Shown: positions 19,121-28,698 of the stretch, piece by piece
How positions within the stretch are numbered: position 1 is the stretch's first letter
Layout: every line of letters starts with the position of its first letter
Assembly: GCA_910589195.1 (NCBI GenBank)
Contig: CAJUTC010000002.1
Location: 62,001 to 126,000 of the forward strand
DNA length: 64,000 nt
From: an uncultured Lachnospiraceae bacterium
Lineage (GTDB): Bacteria; Bacillota; Clostridia; Lachnospirales; Lachnospiraceae
Direction: 5' to 3'
Notes under the pieces: generated by a model
Database searches by the model: none
What the model saw: the letters and a program-made list of their open reading frames with translations, nothing else
Told to the model about the DNA's origin: nothing
Translations under genes and position numbers: made by a program

Positions 19121-20618
19121 TGATGACATGATTGTCCGTGTTACCCTTCGCTCACTTTTGGATTGGGAGAAATTCGGTTTTACGGTTGCGGCGGATTTCA
19201 GCGGCGGAAAGGCTGCCCTGGAGTATTTGAAACACCACAGAGCCGATCTTCTGGTTGTGGATATGAAGATGCCGGATTTGGACGGGATTTCCCTGATGGA
19301 ACAGCTTCAGGCAGAAGGAAAGCTGCCGGTTACGGTTGCGCTGTCCGGGTATAATGAATTTGAACTGGTGCGCCAGGCTTTCCGGGTGGGGGCGTTTGAC
19401 TATTTGTTAAAGTCGGATTTAACTTCGGAATCCTTAAAAAAGCTGTTAGATAATCTGAATGGGCAGATTTTTTTGGAAAACTGTTCCGGGGAAAAGAAGG
19501 TTCCTGCTTCGGTAGGGAGCGGGGCACTGCTTGAAACGCTTTCGGGAATGTATGGGATCGTGCTTTTTGAAATCGACGACCAGAAACGGCAGGCTGCCCG
19601 GTTCGGGCCAGATTTGGCAGAACAGCTTGGAAAGCCGGTTTTGGAACTGGCCAGGCAGCTACCACGTGTGGCGGCGAAAGGAAGGTTAGAATCCATTGAT
19701 CCCTTTCATTACATACTGCTGTATCAGGCGGCGGATCCAAACCAGTACCATCATACCATCAGTTCAGTTATCCGCCAGCTCCAGTCGGTCTGGAAAGATT
19801 ACATGAACATTACCTTATCAGCAGCCGCCAGCGAACCATATGAGGGAGCGATGCTGAGCCAGGCATTGGAGAAGAACTACCAACTGTTAAAGCTGGCAGT
19901 GTTATCCGGCAGGGGCGCCTTATGTACCGAATGGGAATGTAAGGAGGAGCTTAAGGCGCTTTCCGTTTGCCAGGAACAGGAGGAAGGGCTGGCCTTAGCA
20001 CTTTACCGGGCGGATCCAGTATTTTTGCAGCAGGAAAAGCAGAAATTTTTCTGCCGGCTGGAGCAAATGGAGTTTTGGGAGGGGTGCCGCTACAGCCTGA
20101 TGGTGATTGTGCTGCTGGCCGGCTGCTTTGCCCAGTATGAGGACGACTTTTTCGCGTTGTTTCCGGAAGAGGTTTCGTACCGGGAAAAAATCGGAAGGCT
20201 TACCTGCAGCCGTGAGCTGGAGCTTTGGCTGAATAATTATTTCCGATGGGTAACGGATTACGTAGAGAACCGCAGCCGTACCTGCCAGCCAGATTTAATT
20301 GTAAAGGCTAAGCGTTTTTTAGGCGACAATTACTCCAATCCGGAGCTGACCTTAAAAAGCGCGGCAGATTTTGTGGGTCTGAATGAAAAGTACTTCAGTT
20401 CCCGTTTTACCAAGGAATCGGGTATGACCTTTTCTGCCTATCTGACGGATCTCAGGATGCAGAAGGCCAAAAACCTGATGATAACCACTGATTTTAAAAT
20501 GTATGAAATCAGCGAACGGGTAGGCTATCATAATACGGAACACTTTACCCGTATGTTTAAGCGCTCTTTTGGAGTCAGCCCAGGGGATTATCGAAAATCC
20601 CACAGGGTGGAAACATGA
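19098..20618 (+). CDS. YesN-type response regulator, AraC DNA-binding
   Basis: About 506 residues. The receiver domain begins QVVIVDDDMIVR; phospho-acceptor Asp55 is in VVDMKMPDLDG and the switch lysine in DYLLKSD. A central linker is followed by an AraC/XylS double helix-turn-helix at the C-terminus (ELTLKSAADFVGLNEKYFSSRFTKESG and YEISERVGYHNTEHFTRMFKRSFGVSPGDYRK). The start at 19098 has AGGAGGAAA just upstream; a further in-frame start at 19083 is less likely. It should control the downstream ABC transporter/beta-galactosidase genes, which begin after a 159-bp gap. Confidence 0.92.
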   Translation: MNQVVIVDDDMIVRVTLRSLLDWEKFGFTVAADFSGGKAALEYLKHHRADLLVVDMKMPDLDGISLMEQLQAEGKLPVTVALSGYNEFELVRQAFRVGAFDYLLKSDLTSESLKKLLDNLNGQIFLENCSGEKKVPASVGSGALLETLSGMYGIVLFEIDDQKRQAARFGPDLAEQLGKPVLELARQLPRVAAKGRLESIDPFHYILLYQAADPNQYHHTISSVIRQLQSVWKDYMNITLSAAASEPYEGAMLSQALEKNYQLLKLAVLSGRGALCTEWECKEELKALSVCQEQEEGLALALYRADPVFLQQEKQKFFCRLEQMEFWEGCRYSLMVIVLLAGCFAQYEDDFFALFPEEVSYREKIGRLTCSRELELWLNNYFRWVTDYVENRSRTCQPDLIVKAKRFLGDNYSNPELTLKSAADFVGLNEKYFSSRFTKESGMTFSAYLTDLRMQKAKNLMITTDFKMYEISERVGYHNTEHFTRMFKRSFGVSPGDYRKSHRVET

Positions 20619-20722
20619 TAAAATTTGGCATATTTAACAAAATATCTAACGATACATCAAAAAATCCAACTGTATTTCATGGTATTTCTCCCGCCTTTTT
20701 GTTAAGATGAAGCCGTCAGGTA

Positions 20723-20749
20723 AAAGGGTTTTGAAACCATTAACCCTTT
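20723..20749. promoter_or_regulatory. Inverted repeat in leader of binding-protein gene
   Basis: AAAGGGTT (20723-20730) and AACCCTTT (20742-20749), a perfect 8-bp dyad with an 11-bp spacer, 28 bp before the binding-protein start. A possible extended -10 (TG-T-TAAGAT, 20700-20708) lies just upstream without a clear -35, as expected for an activator-dependent promoter. Operator or RNA hairpin cannot be distinguished. Confidence 0.45.
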
Positions 20750-20777
20750 AATCAAAACGAAAGGACGGGAGATTTTT

Positions 20778-22172
20778 ATGAAGAAAAAGATGTTGGCCAT
20801 TACACTAGGAGCGGCTATGACAGCCGGTTTATTGGCAGGCTGCGGAGAAAAGGCGCCAGCGCCAGGGCAGGACGCGCAGAATACGGAAACGTCGGCGGAC
20901 CAAGGGGCAGAGGAAACGCCAGGGGGAGAATCAGGAGAAGCAAAAGAAGAAGAAGGCGGCGATTTAAGCGGCGATCTGGTATTTGCTATTTGGGATAATA
21001 ACCTGATGGATTATATTGATGAAAATGATATGGTTGGAAAATTCCAGGAACTGTATCCAGATGCCAATATTGAGGTGGAAAAGATTAAAGACGATTCCGA
21101 GTACTGGAATGCTATGAAAATGCGGGCTTCCGCAAATCAGCTTCCGGACGTTATGTTTAATAAGCCGTTTACCTTGTCACGGTTTAAAGATTATCTGTTA
21201 GATCTGTCGGACTTAGAGGCGGCAAAAAATAATGAGCTGGCAGCCGGCTATGCCTTGGACGGAAAGGTGCTCGGCGTACCGATGACAGCAGGATACGAAT
21301 ATGTATTTTATTGGAAAGATATGTTTGCTGAGGCAGGGGTAGAAGTGCCGGATACCTGGCAGGAGCTTCAGGACGCGGCTACTAAGCTTCAGGACTTCTA
21401 TGGCCAGGAAAATCCGGATTTTATGGCTATTGCGTTAGGCGCAAAGGATGAGTGGCCAGATTATCCGTTTATGGAATTTATGCCTGCGCTGGAAAATGGA
21501 AATGGACAAAACTGGAATGATATGGCAAAGACCGATGAGCCCTTTGCGGAAGGAACCGATATCTATAAGGCATACCAGAAAGCAAACGGCCTGTTTACTT
21601 CTGGTGTGTTTGGAAAAGACCCGCTGGGATTGGGAAATGATCAGGTAACTACCTTATTCGCGCAGAAGGAAGCAGCAATGATTGCGCTGGGCGACTGGGG
21701 ATTGCAGAATATCCAGAATGGCGCGGATGATATTGCAGAGCTTGGAACCTTCTACCTTCCGGTACGGGACAGCGAAAGCGATCCCTTCCGTGTAATCGTT
21801 CAAGGGGATTCCTTTATGGGTGTAACCACACACAGCAAGAACCCGGAACTGGCAAAAGCTTTTGTAGAGTGGTTCTACAGCGAAAACTGGTATCCAGGTT
21901 ATATTGAGTATGTAACCAGCGCTTCCTCTATGACAACATTCCCCAAGGAAAAGGATCCAGTCCTGGCAGAGTCTGATACGGCGCAGCCAGATATGGAGCT
22001 TGTAATGTACGATGGAGGCGGCGATGATTTCCAGGCAATCCAGAATGAAACCGCGTTTGATTATAAGAAATTAGGGGCTGAGATGTTTACAGAAGGGTTT
22101 GATCTAAACGGAAGGCTGACCGAATTAAACGGAAAATGGAAAGCAGCCAGGGAAAAGCTGGGAATCCAGTAA
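20778..22172 (+). CDS. ABC transporter sugar-binding lipoprotein
   Basis: A 464-residue family 1 solute-binding protein. It has a lipoprotein signal peptide ending LLAGC (lipidated Cys at about residue 22) and a low-complexity Glu/Gly-rich linker to about residue 65 that tethers it to the outer face of the membrane. The mature domain follows (LVFAIWDNNLMDYID, GKVLGVPMTAGYEYVFYWKD). It precedes two MalF/MalG-type permeases and a GH2 beta-galactosidase, so a galactose-containing oligosaccharide is the likely ligand. A GC-rich hairpin after the gene probably keeps its mRNA more abundant than that of the permeases. Confidence 0.92.
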   Translation: MKKKMLAITLGAAMTAGLLAGCGEKAPAPGQDAQNTETSADQGAEETPGGESGEAKEEEGGDLSGDLVFAIWDNNLMDYIDENDMVGKFQELYPDANIEVEKIKDDSEYWNAMKMRASANQLPDVMFNKPFTLSRFKDYLLDLSDLEAAKNNELAAGYALDGKVLGVPMTAGYEYVFYWKDMFAEAGVEVPDTWQELQDAATKLQDFYGQENPDFMAIALGAKDEWPDYPFMEFMPALENGNGQNWNDMAKTDEPFAEGTDIYKAYQKANGLFTSGVFGKDPLGLGNDQVTTLFAQKEAAMIALGDWGLQNIQNGADDIAELGTFYLPVRDSESDPFRVIVQGDSFMGVTTHSKNPELAKAFVEWFYSENWYPGYIEYVTSASSMTTFPKEKDPVLAESDTAQPDMELVMYDGGGDDFQAIQNETAFDYKKLGAEMFTEGFDLNGRLTELNGKWKAAREKLGIQ

Positions 22173-22209
22173 TGCCCCGTTGTAAAAATGTGATATTGTA
22201 ATCTTGAAA

Positions 22210-22255
22210 GAGCCGCCGCGCCAAGGATAGATAGAAAGTCCCTGTGCGGCGGTTC
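22210..22255 (+). other. Intercistronic hairpin after binding-protein gene
   Basis: GAGCCGCCGCGC (22210-22221) pairs with GTGCGGCGGTTC (22244-22255): 12 bp including two G-U pairs, no T-run. Such hairpins between binding-protein and permease genes commonly stabilise the upstream mRNA or attenuate read-through. Confidence 0.7.
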
Positions 22256-22287
22256 CTGAATCATTAGGAAAGGAATGGGTTTGAATT

Positions 22288-23181
22288 ATGAGTTCTCTGG
22301 CGAAAAAAAGACAGCAGTTTATTATCATTTCCCTGATTATCCCTACGCTGCTTTTAATTGGATTCGTGGTATTTCCGGCCATTGATCTGGTGCGGATGAG
22401 CTTTACCAACTGGGACGGCTATTCGGAAAGCAGCGATTTTATTGGTTTTGGCAATTACTTCTCCATGTTTCAAAATAAAGACTTATGGCAGTCGCTAAAG
22501 AACAATGCGGTATACTTTTTTATCCATCTTTGTATGATTCCGGTGGAACTGGGATTTGCGGTTTTGCTGGTATCCAAGCTGAAAGGGGCAAAGTTTTATA
22601 AAACAATGGTATTTATGCCCTACATTATTAATGGCGTAGCCATTGCCTATGCGTTTTCTTACTTTTTTTCTCCTATTAACGGAGCCTTTGATGCGATTTT
22701 AGAGCTGCTTCATCTGGGGATGTTAAAGCAAAACTGGCTGTCAGACCCGAAGATTGTGAATTTCGTGCTGGCGTTTGTGTCATTATGGCGGTTTTCCGGA
22801 TATCATATTGTGCTGTTTATGGCCGCTTTGCAGTCCCTGCCACAAGATGTCCAGGAGGCCGCAAGGGTGGATGGGGCCAATGCCTGGCAGATGTTCCGCT
22901 ACATCCAGATACCGGCAATTATGCTGATGGTGGACTTTATTCTGTTTGATAATATCCGGGGCGCCCTTCAAGTGTTTGACATCCCGTTTGTTATTACAGG
23001 AGGCGGGCCTGGCTATGCGTCTTCTACCTTTACCCTGTATACCATAAAGACAGCGTTTACCTTTTCCAACTTTGGACTGGCCTCTACCATGGCAGTCGCG
23101 ATTATGGTTATGATTGTGCTGATTTATCTGGTACAGAATAAACTGATTCATGGGATTGTGCTGAAAGGAGAGAAAGATTAA
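22288..23181 (+). CDS. ABC sugar permease, MalF/UgpA type
   Basis: A 297-residue inner-membrane permease with about six transmembrane helices (first IIISLIIPTLLLIGFVVFPA). The EAA loop that docks the ATPase reads QEAARVDGANAWQMFRYIQIPAI. It pairs with the permease that starts 2 bp downstream. No ATPase gene is present in the module, so a shared MsmX-like ATPase encoded elsewhere is expected. Confidence 0.92.
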   Translation: MSSLAKKRQQFIIISLIIPTLLLIGFVVFPAIDLVRMSFTNWDGYSESSDFIGFGNYFSMFQNKDLWQSLKNNAVYFFIHLCMIPVELGFAVLLVSKLKGAKFYKTMVFMPYIINGVAIAYAFSYFFSPINGAFDAILELLHLGMLKQNWLSDPKIVNFVLAFVSLWRFSGYHIVLFMAALQSLPQDVQEAARVDGANAWQMFRYIQIPAIMLMVDFILFDNIRGALQVFDIPFVITGGGPGYASSTFTLYTIKTAFTFSNFGLASTMAVAIMVMIVLIYLVQNKLIHGIVLKGEKD

Positions 23182-23182
23182 A

Positions 23183-24016
23183 ATGAAAAAACGGACAATG
23201 GTTCAGTGCGTAAAGCAGCTTATCTGTATTGGCATGGTAATTTTAGTTCTTCTTCCCATCCTTCTCACCCTGTTTGCCGCATTTAAAACAAAGGGTGACA
23301 TGGTAAAAACCTCACCGTTGCTTCTGCCGCCCTTTGACCGGATTACCTTTGCTAATTTTGAGAAAGTGCTAAAAGATAAGTATTTGCTGGTAGGCTTTAA
23401 AAATACGGGAATTATTCTGGTTGTCAGCATTTTCTTTAACGTAATATTCGGAACTATCACCGCCTTTATTATTGAGCGGTTCCAGTTCCGCTTTAAAAAA
23501 GTAATTGTCAGTTTATTCTTCGCGGGCATGCTGATTCCCACCTTTGTAACGGAAATTGCCCGGTTTAAGATTATTAATGGTTTAATGCTGTATAACAGCC
23601 TGGGCGCCCCGATTATTATCTATGTGGCTTCTGATTTGATGCAGCTTTATATTTACCGCCAGTTTATCTCTACCCTTCCCGTTTCTCTGGATGAAAGCGC
23701 GCTGCTGGATGGATGCGATTATTTCAGCTTATTTGTGCGGATTATTTTCCCGCTGTTAGCGCCTGCGACTGCTACAGTAATCATCATCAAAGCCATTAAC
23801 ATTATTAATGATATGTATGTTCCATATCTTTACATGCCAAAGAATTCCCTGCGCACTCTGACCACGTTTTTAATGAATTTTGCCAATGCCCAGCAAGGTT
23901 CTTGGCAGAAGCTGGCAGCAGGCATCATTATTATCATGCTGCCCACAATTATTATCTATGTATTCTTCCAACGGTATATTTTGGCCGGAGTAGCTGCCGG
24001 GGCGGTGAAGGAGTAA
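23183..24016 (+). CDS. ABC sugar permease, MalG/UgpE type
   Basis: A 277-residue permease with six predicted membrane helices. The EAA-like loop is DESALLDGCDYFSLFVRIIFPLLAP. It starts 2 bp after the stop of the first permease, with the ribosome site GGAGAG inside that gene's end, so they are coupled. It belongs to the carbohydrate uptake (CUT1) type. The following 170-bp gap separates it from the beta-galactosidase gene and contains a possible separate promoter. Confidence 0.92.
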   Translation: MKKRTMVQCVKQLICIGMVILVLLPILLTLFAAFKTKGDMVKTSPLLLPPFDRITFANFEKVLKDKYLLVGFKNTGIILVVSIFFNVIFGTITAFIIERFQFRFKKVIVSLFFAGMLIPTFVTEIARFKIINGLMLYNSLGAPIIIYVASDLMQLYIYRQFISTLPVSLDESALLDGCDYFSLFVRIIFPLLAPATATVIIIKAINIINDMYVPYLYMPKNSLRTLTTFLMNFANAQQGSWQKLAAGIIIIMLPTIIIYVFFQRYILAGVAAGAVKE

Positions 24017-24089
24017 ACGCACAGGGCGCATAGTTTAAACATGCTTTGGCGCGTTTTTGAAATTATGTGGATTATTTCCCGAAAGGCGA

Positions 24090-24118
24090 TGGAAAAAAGC
24101 GTTTATCATTGATATACT
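24090..24118 (+). promoter_or_regulatory. Possible promoter of beta-galactosidase gene
   Basis: TGGAAA (24090-24095), 17-nt spacer, TATACT (24113-24118), 69 bp before the start codon at 24187. The -35 matches 4 of 6. It would allow expression separate from the ABC genes. Confidence 0.45.
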
Positions 24119-24186
24119 ATAAAATTAGGTGTTCCCACATTCTATCACATTCTGTTTAGAAATATCAGGAAAAGAGAGGCATTGAA

Positions 24187-27100
24187 ATGAAGGTACAACA
24201 ATGGGATTATGGCTGGCTTGCGGATCCGGAGGTATTTGAAGTGAACCGGATTCCAGCTCACTCGGATCATTCGTATTTTTTAAGTACAGAGGAATTAAAA
24301 AGGGGAGAAGAAAAGGAACCGGGAAAGGAGATGAGCCTGCGCCGCTCCTTAAACGGAACCTGGAAGTTTTCGTATTCCAAAAACCCGGCGCTGCGGCAGG
24401 CAGAGTTTTACCGGGAGGATTACGATGATTCCGGTTTTGGAAAAATCCAGGTGCCGGGCCATATAGAGCTTCAAGGTTATGGAAACTGCCATTATGTGAA
24501 TACCATGTATCCTTGGGATGGCCGGGAAGATCTGCGCCCGCCTTATATTTCAAAAACGGATAACCCGGTAGGAAGCTACCGGAAAGAATTTACCATACCA
24601 GAGGACTGGTTCGGGAAACGGATCTATATTTCCTTCCAGGGAGTGGAAACTGCTTTTTATGTGTGGTGTAATGGACAGTTTGTGGGTTATGGGGAAGATA
24701 GCTTTACCCCCTCAGAGTATGAGCTGACATCATTGGTAAAACCAAGGGAACTCAACTGCCTGGCAGTTGAAGTTTACAAAAGAAGCAGCGCCAGTTGGAT
24801 AGAAGATCAGGATTTCTTCCGGTTTTCCGGTATTTTCCGGGATGTCTATCTGTATGCGGTTCCGGATTTCCATATTCAGGACGTATTTGTGAAAGCAGGA
24901 TTGAGAGAGGATAATAAAACCGGAACGTTGGATCTGGAGCTTACCCTTTCCCCGTCAGAGGCCTGGCAGGAAGCATTGGAGAAGCAGGCGGCGCAAAACC
25001 AAATGGAATGGGGAAATTTGGGCGCGGTTATCCGGGCAGAACTTTTGGATGCTGACGGGAATCTGGTATATGCTCTTCCTGAACAATTAGGGCCATGCCG
25101 CAATTCAGGAAAGATAGCGGTATCTTTCTTAGGAGATGAGGGAATACCAGATATAAGGCCCTGGAGTGGGGAAGATCCGTATCTCTATACTCTTATGCTT
25201 ACCGTATCAGACAGGTCTACAGGGGAGGTTTATGAAGTAATACCTCAAAAAATCGGGTTCCGGCGTTTTCAGATGAAAGACAAGGTGATGGAGCTGAATG
25301 GAAAGCGGATTATCTTTAAAGGTATCAACCGCCATGAATTTAACCATCGCCGGGGCCGCTGCGTCACCAGGGAGGATATGCTGTGGGATATCCGCTTTTT
25401 AAAGCAGCATAATATCAATGCTGTCCGTACCTGCCATTACCCTAATCAAAGCCTTTGGTATGAATTATGCGATATGTATGGCATATACCTGATTGATGAA
25501 GCCAATCTGGAGAGCCATGGTTCCTGGCAGAAAATGGGGGCGTGCGAGCCTTCCTGGAACGTACCGGGAAGCCTGCCACAGTGGAAAGCCTGTGTGGTTG
25601 ACCGGGCAAAGTCCATGCTGGAGCGGGATAAAAACCATCCCTCCATTTTAATCTGGTCCTGCGGCAATGAATCCTATGCGGGAGAAGATATACTGGCAAT
25701 GAGTGTGTACTTCCATCAAAGAGATGACAGCCGGCTGGTTCACTATGAAGGTGTATTCTGGAACCGGGATTTTGATCAGATTTCTGATATGGAAAGCAGG
25801 ATGTACGCAACTCCCGCCCAGATTGAAGAATATTTAAATACGAATCCTTCCAAGCCTTATATTTCCTGCGAGTACATGCATGCCATGGGAAATTCACTGG
25901 GAGGGATGAAACAATATACGGATTTGGAGCGATACCAACAGTACCAGGGAGGCTTTATCTGGGATTATATGGATCAATCTCTTATTAAGATTGACTGTGA
26001 CGGAAATGAGATCCACGGATACGGCGGAGACTTTAACGATCGCCCCACAGATTACCAATTCTGCGGAAACGGCATTTTGTATTGTGACCGTACTTTGTCA
26101 CCAAAAGTACAGGAAGTGAAATTCTTATATCAGGATATTAAGCTATTGGCAGACTACAAAAGTGTAACCATCCGGAATGAACGACGGTTTACCGATACTT
26201 CGGACTGCAAATTTTACTATCAGATCCTACGGGAGGGGAATCTGGTTTTCCAGGCAGAGTTTGATGCGATTGTTCCCGCTATGGAGGAGAAACACATGTT
26301 GCTGGAGGATCTGGGGATTTTCGGGCAGGGAAACGAGCCGGTGGCCATGGAATCTGGAAAAGAGTACACATACCGCCTGCTGGCAGTGCTGCGGGAGGAT
26401 ACCATTTGGGCGAGCTCAGGCCATGAGCTGGGATTCGGGGAAACAGCCAAACTTTGGCAGAATCAGGAAGACGCGGCGAACCAGGCAGGCGGAGCGGACA
26501 AGAACTTGCAGGAAGCCGGGAAAAGGCAGGAATCCAAGGCAGAAGAAATGCCATTAAAGGTAGTAAACGGGGATGTGAATGTGGGCATTTGGGGAAACGG
26601 ATTTTTTGTCCAGTTCTCCAAGCAGGAAGGGGGTATCACCTCTCTTTGCTATGGGGAAAAGGAATGGATAACCAGGCCGCCTATGCCAGTTTACTGGAGG
26701 GCCACCACAGATAATGACCGGGGCAACCATTTTAGCGTATCTAGCCATATGTGGATAGGGGCGGGAATGTTTGCGGATTTTCAAAATGGAGATATTGAAA
26801 TTCTGGAAGAGCAGGACAAAGTTACGGTGACCTATTGTTACCGCCTGACGGTTACGCCGGCTACCGAAACAAAGGTAACATATGTGGTAACACCAGATGG
26901 CCGGATTCAGGTAACCGCCAGATATCAGGGAAAAACAGGACTTCCCCAGCTTCCCGTCTTTGGCATGCGTTTTCGTCTTCCCGGACGGATGAAAACCTTT
27001 TCCTGGTACGGTTACGGGCCTAAGGAATGCTATCCGGATCGAATGGAAGGGGCCAGGCTTGGGATCTATCATTCTACGCCGGAGGAAAATATTTCTCCGT

Positions 27101-27450
27101 ACCTGGTGCCCCAGGAATGCGGGAACCGGACAGGCTGCAGGTGGTGTTGGGCCGAAGACCAGGAAGGCCATAAGCTGGTATTTGAAGCAGGGGAAACAGG
27201 CTCTGCCCCCGTAAAAAAAAGCTTCCACTCCAGCGTGCTTCCCTATACGGCGGAAGAGCTTGAATTGGCCAGACATTGGGATGAGCTGCCTTCTCCCCAA
27301 TATACGAATGTATGCCTTTATTCCGCTATGCGTGGCGTAGGCGGCGATGATAGCTGGGGAGCTCCCGTTTATCCGGAATACTGTATTAGCGGGGAAATGG
27401 ATCAGGAGTTGGTATTTACCATCTCCAAAACGGAACCAAAGAATCTTTAA
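24187..27450 (+). CDS. lacZ: Beta-galactosidase, GH2 (LacZ-like)
   Basis: A 1087-residue LacZ-length cytosolic enzyme with no signal peptide. Order: jelly-roll sugar-binding domain (GTWKFSYSKNP..VPGHIELQGYG), immunoglobulin-like domain, TIM barrel with acid/base Glu495 in WSCGNES and nucleophile Glu562 in YISCEYMHAMGNS, then the small-chain domains (PVYWRATTDNDRGN, GYGPKECYPDR). It would hydrolyse the galactoside imported by the preceding ABC system. A perfect terminator follows. A low-complexity insert around residues 760-780 (AANQAGGADKNLQEAGKR) is unusual but in frame. Confidence 0.94.
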   Translation: MKVQQWDYGWLADPEVFEVNRIPAHSDHSYFLSTEELKRGEEKEPGKEMSLRRSLNGTWKFSYSKNPALRQAEFYREDYDDSGFGKIQVPGHIELQGYGNCHYVNTMYPWDGREDLRPPYISKTDNPVGSYRKEFTIPEDWFGKRIYISFQGVETAFYVWCNGQFVGYGEDSFTPSEYELTSLVKPRELNCLAVEVYKRSSASWIEDQDFFRFSGIFRDVYLYAVPDFHIQDVFVKAGLREDNKTGTLDLELTLSPSEAWQEALEKQAAQNQMEWGNLGAVIRAELLDADGNLVYALPEQLGPCRNSGKIAVSFLGDEGIPDIRPWSGEDPYLYTLMLTVSDRSTGEVYEVIPQKIGFRRFQMKDKVMELNGKRIIFKGINRHEFNHRRGRCVTREDMLWDIRFLKQHNINAVRTCHYPNQSLWYELCDMYGIYLIDEANLESHGSWQKMGACEPSWNVPGSLPQWKACVVDRAKSMLERDKNHPSILIWSCGNESYAGEDILAMSVYFHQRDDSRLVHYEGVFWNRDFDQISDMESRMYATPAQIEEYLNTNPSKPYISCEYMHAMGNSLGGMKQYTDLERYQQYQGGFIWDYMDQSLIKIDCDGNEIHGYGGDFNDRPTDYQFCGNGILYCDRTLSPKVQEVKFLYQDIKLLADYKSVTIRNERRFTDTSDCKFYYQILREGNLVFQAEFDAIVPAMEEKHMLLEDLGIFGQGNEPVAMESGKEYTYRLLAVLREDTIWASSGHELGFGETAKLWQNQEDAANQAGGADKNLQEAGKRQESKAEEMPLKVVNGDVNVGIWGNGFFVQFSKQEGGITSLCYGEKEWITRPPMPVYWRATTDNDRGNHFSVSSHMWIGAGMFADFQNGDIEILEEQDKVTVTYCYRLTVTPATETKVTYVVTPDGRIQVTARYQGKTGLPQLPVFGMRFRLPGRMKTFSWYGYGPKECYPDRMEGARLGIYHSTPEENISPYLVPQECGNRTGCRWCWAEDQEGHKLVFEAGETGSAPVKKSFHSSVLPYTAEELELARHWDELPSPQYTNVCLYSAMRGVGGDDSWGAPVYPEYCISGEMDQELVFTISKTEPKNL

Positions 27451-27472
27451 ATTGAAACTTTAAATTGAAACG

Positions 27473-27514
27473 AATGACGGACAGTTACTGGTTAAACTGT
27501 CCGTCATTTTTTTT
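27473..27514 (+). terminator. Rho-independent terminator of lacZ
   Basis: AATGACGGACAGTT (27473-27486) and AACTGTCCGTCATT (27495-27508) form a perfect 14-bp stem with an 8-nt loop and eight T residues (27507-27514). Confidence 0.95.
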
Positions 27515-27586
27515 ATTTCTGACTGCAAAAAATTGTAGAATCCAACGTTTTTCTAAACTGTTATCCGTGCTATTTTATTACTTAAG

Positions 27587-27598
27587 TTACCACTTGCG
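27587..27598 (+). repeat. TTACCACTTGCG element, copy 1
   Basis: TTACCACTTGCG, 50 bp before the NMO1 start codon. It recurs with one change as TTACCACTTACG at 28625-28636, 63 bp before the first CoA-transferase start. Two copies at similar places suggest a binding site, but chance is not excluded. Confidence 0.35.
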
Positions 27599-27647
27599 TA
27601 CCGCTGTTGGATTGGGTGTGCAAAAGGCAAACGAAAGGAGAGGCGGA

Positions 27648-28622
27648 ATGAAAACAAGAATGACAAAGCTGTTGGGGATCCAATATCCCATTATGCAGGG
27701 AGGAATGCAGCATTTGGGAGTGCCAAAGCTGGCTGCTGCCGTATCGGAGGCAGGAGGCCTGGGTACTATTAATGTAACGATTTACCCGGAACCGGAAAAG
27801 CTGAGGGCAGCGATCCGGGAAGTGAAGGAACAGACCAAAAAACCATTTGCCGTTAATATTTCCCTGATTCCCAGCCTGCATCCAGGAAAAGAATTGTTTG
27901 ATCAGGTTAAAGTGATTTTAGAGGAAGGGGTTTTGGTTGTAGAAACAGCAGGCGCCAGCCCAAAGGAGCTGGCAGATGTGCTCAACGCCCATAAGGATCA
28001 GGTAACCTGGATCCATAAGGCCGCCTGCATCAAACACGCAAAGAAAGCAGAATCCATGGGAGCTGATTTGATTACTATGGCAGGTTTTGAGGTGGCCGGG
28101 CATCCTCATACAGACGGGGTAGGAACCATGGTTTTGGCAAACCGGACAGCCAGGGAGGTTAAGGTCCCGGTTTTAGCAGCAGGTGGAATCGCAGATGGCA
28201 AAGGTCTTTTGGCTGTCTTAAGCCTTGGATGCGAAGGAATCGTAATGGGAACCCGGTTTGTGGCCAGCCAGGAATGCTGGATTCATCAGAACCATAAGGA
28301 TTGGATTGTGAATGCCAATGAAAATGATACGGTCTTATGTCAGAAAACCATACGGAATATGGTTCGGGTAGCCAATAATGGCGCAGCGAAAAAATGCCTG
28401 GAATTAGAAGCAAAAGGAGCCTCGTTAGAGGAGCTTATGTCAGTGATATCCGGAAAACTGGGAAAGGCTGCCTATGAAAGCGGCGATGTAGATGCAGGGA
28501 TGTTTGCAGCAGGGCCTGCATGCGGCCTGATCCATCAGGTGGAATCCTGCAGGGAAATTATTGAGGGCATTATGGAAGAAGCAAGGCAGGAGAAAAAACG
28601 GATTGAGGAAATCTGGGCATAA
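27648..28622 (+). CDS. Nitronate monooxygenase/FabK-type flavoprotein (NMO1)
   Basis: A 324-residue TIM-barrel FMN enzyme of the nitronate monooxygenase / enoyl-reductase FabK family. Seen: the N-terminal FMN segment PIMQGGMQHLG, the active-site histidine in FEVAGHPHTDG, and the phosphate-binding loops AAGGIADGKGL and GIVMGTRFVA. In this CoA-ester context an NAD(P)H-dependent enoyl-CoA or related reductase is as likely as nitronate oxidation. ATG 27648 has AAAGGAGAGG upstream; the frame extends 5' but without a family-like N-terminus. It is the first gene after the lacZ terminator and is followed 76 bp later by a CoA-transferase. NMO2 and NMO3 are close paralogues. Confidence 0.85.
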   Translation: MKTRMTKLLGIQYPIMQGGMQHLGVPKLAAAVSEAGGLGTINVTIYPEPEKLRAAIREVKEQTKKPFAVNISLIPSLHPGKELFDQVKVILEEGVLVVETAGASPKELADVLNAHKDQVTWIHKAACIKHAKKAESMGADLITMAGFEVAGHPHTDGVGTMVLANRTAREVKVPVLAAGGIADGKGLLAVLSLGCEGIVMGTRFVASQECWIHQNHKDWIVNANENDTVLCQKTIRNMVRVANNGAAKKCLELEAKGASLEELMSVISGKLGKAAYESGDVDAGMFAAGPACGLIHQVESCREIIEGIMEEARQEKKRIEEIWA

Positions 28623-28624
28623 CA

Positions 28625-28636
28625 TTACCACTTACG
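28625..28636 (+). repeat. TTACCACTTACG element, copy 2
   Basis: Second copy of the 12-mer seen at 27587-27598 (11 of 12 identical), directly after the NMO1 stop codon and upstream of the CoA-transferase gene. Confidence 0.35.
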
Positions 28637-28698
28637 GATCATGATAATTTGTTAACACTGTCAGAGTTAGAAGAAATTACATAAAGGAGCAGATGGAT

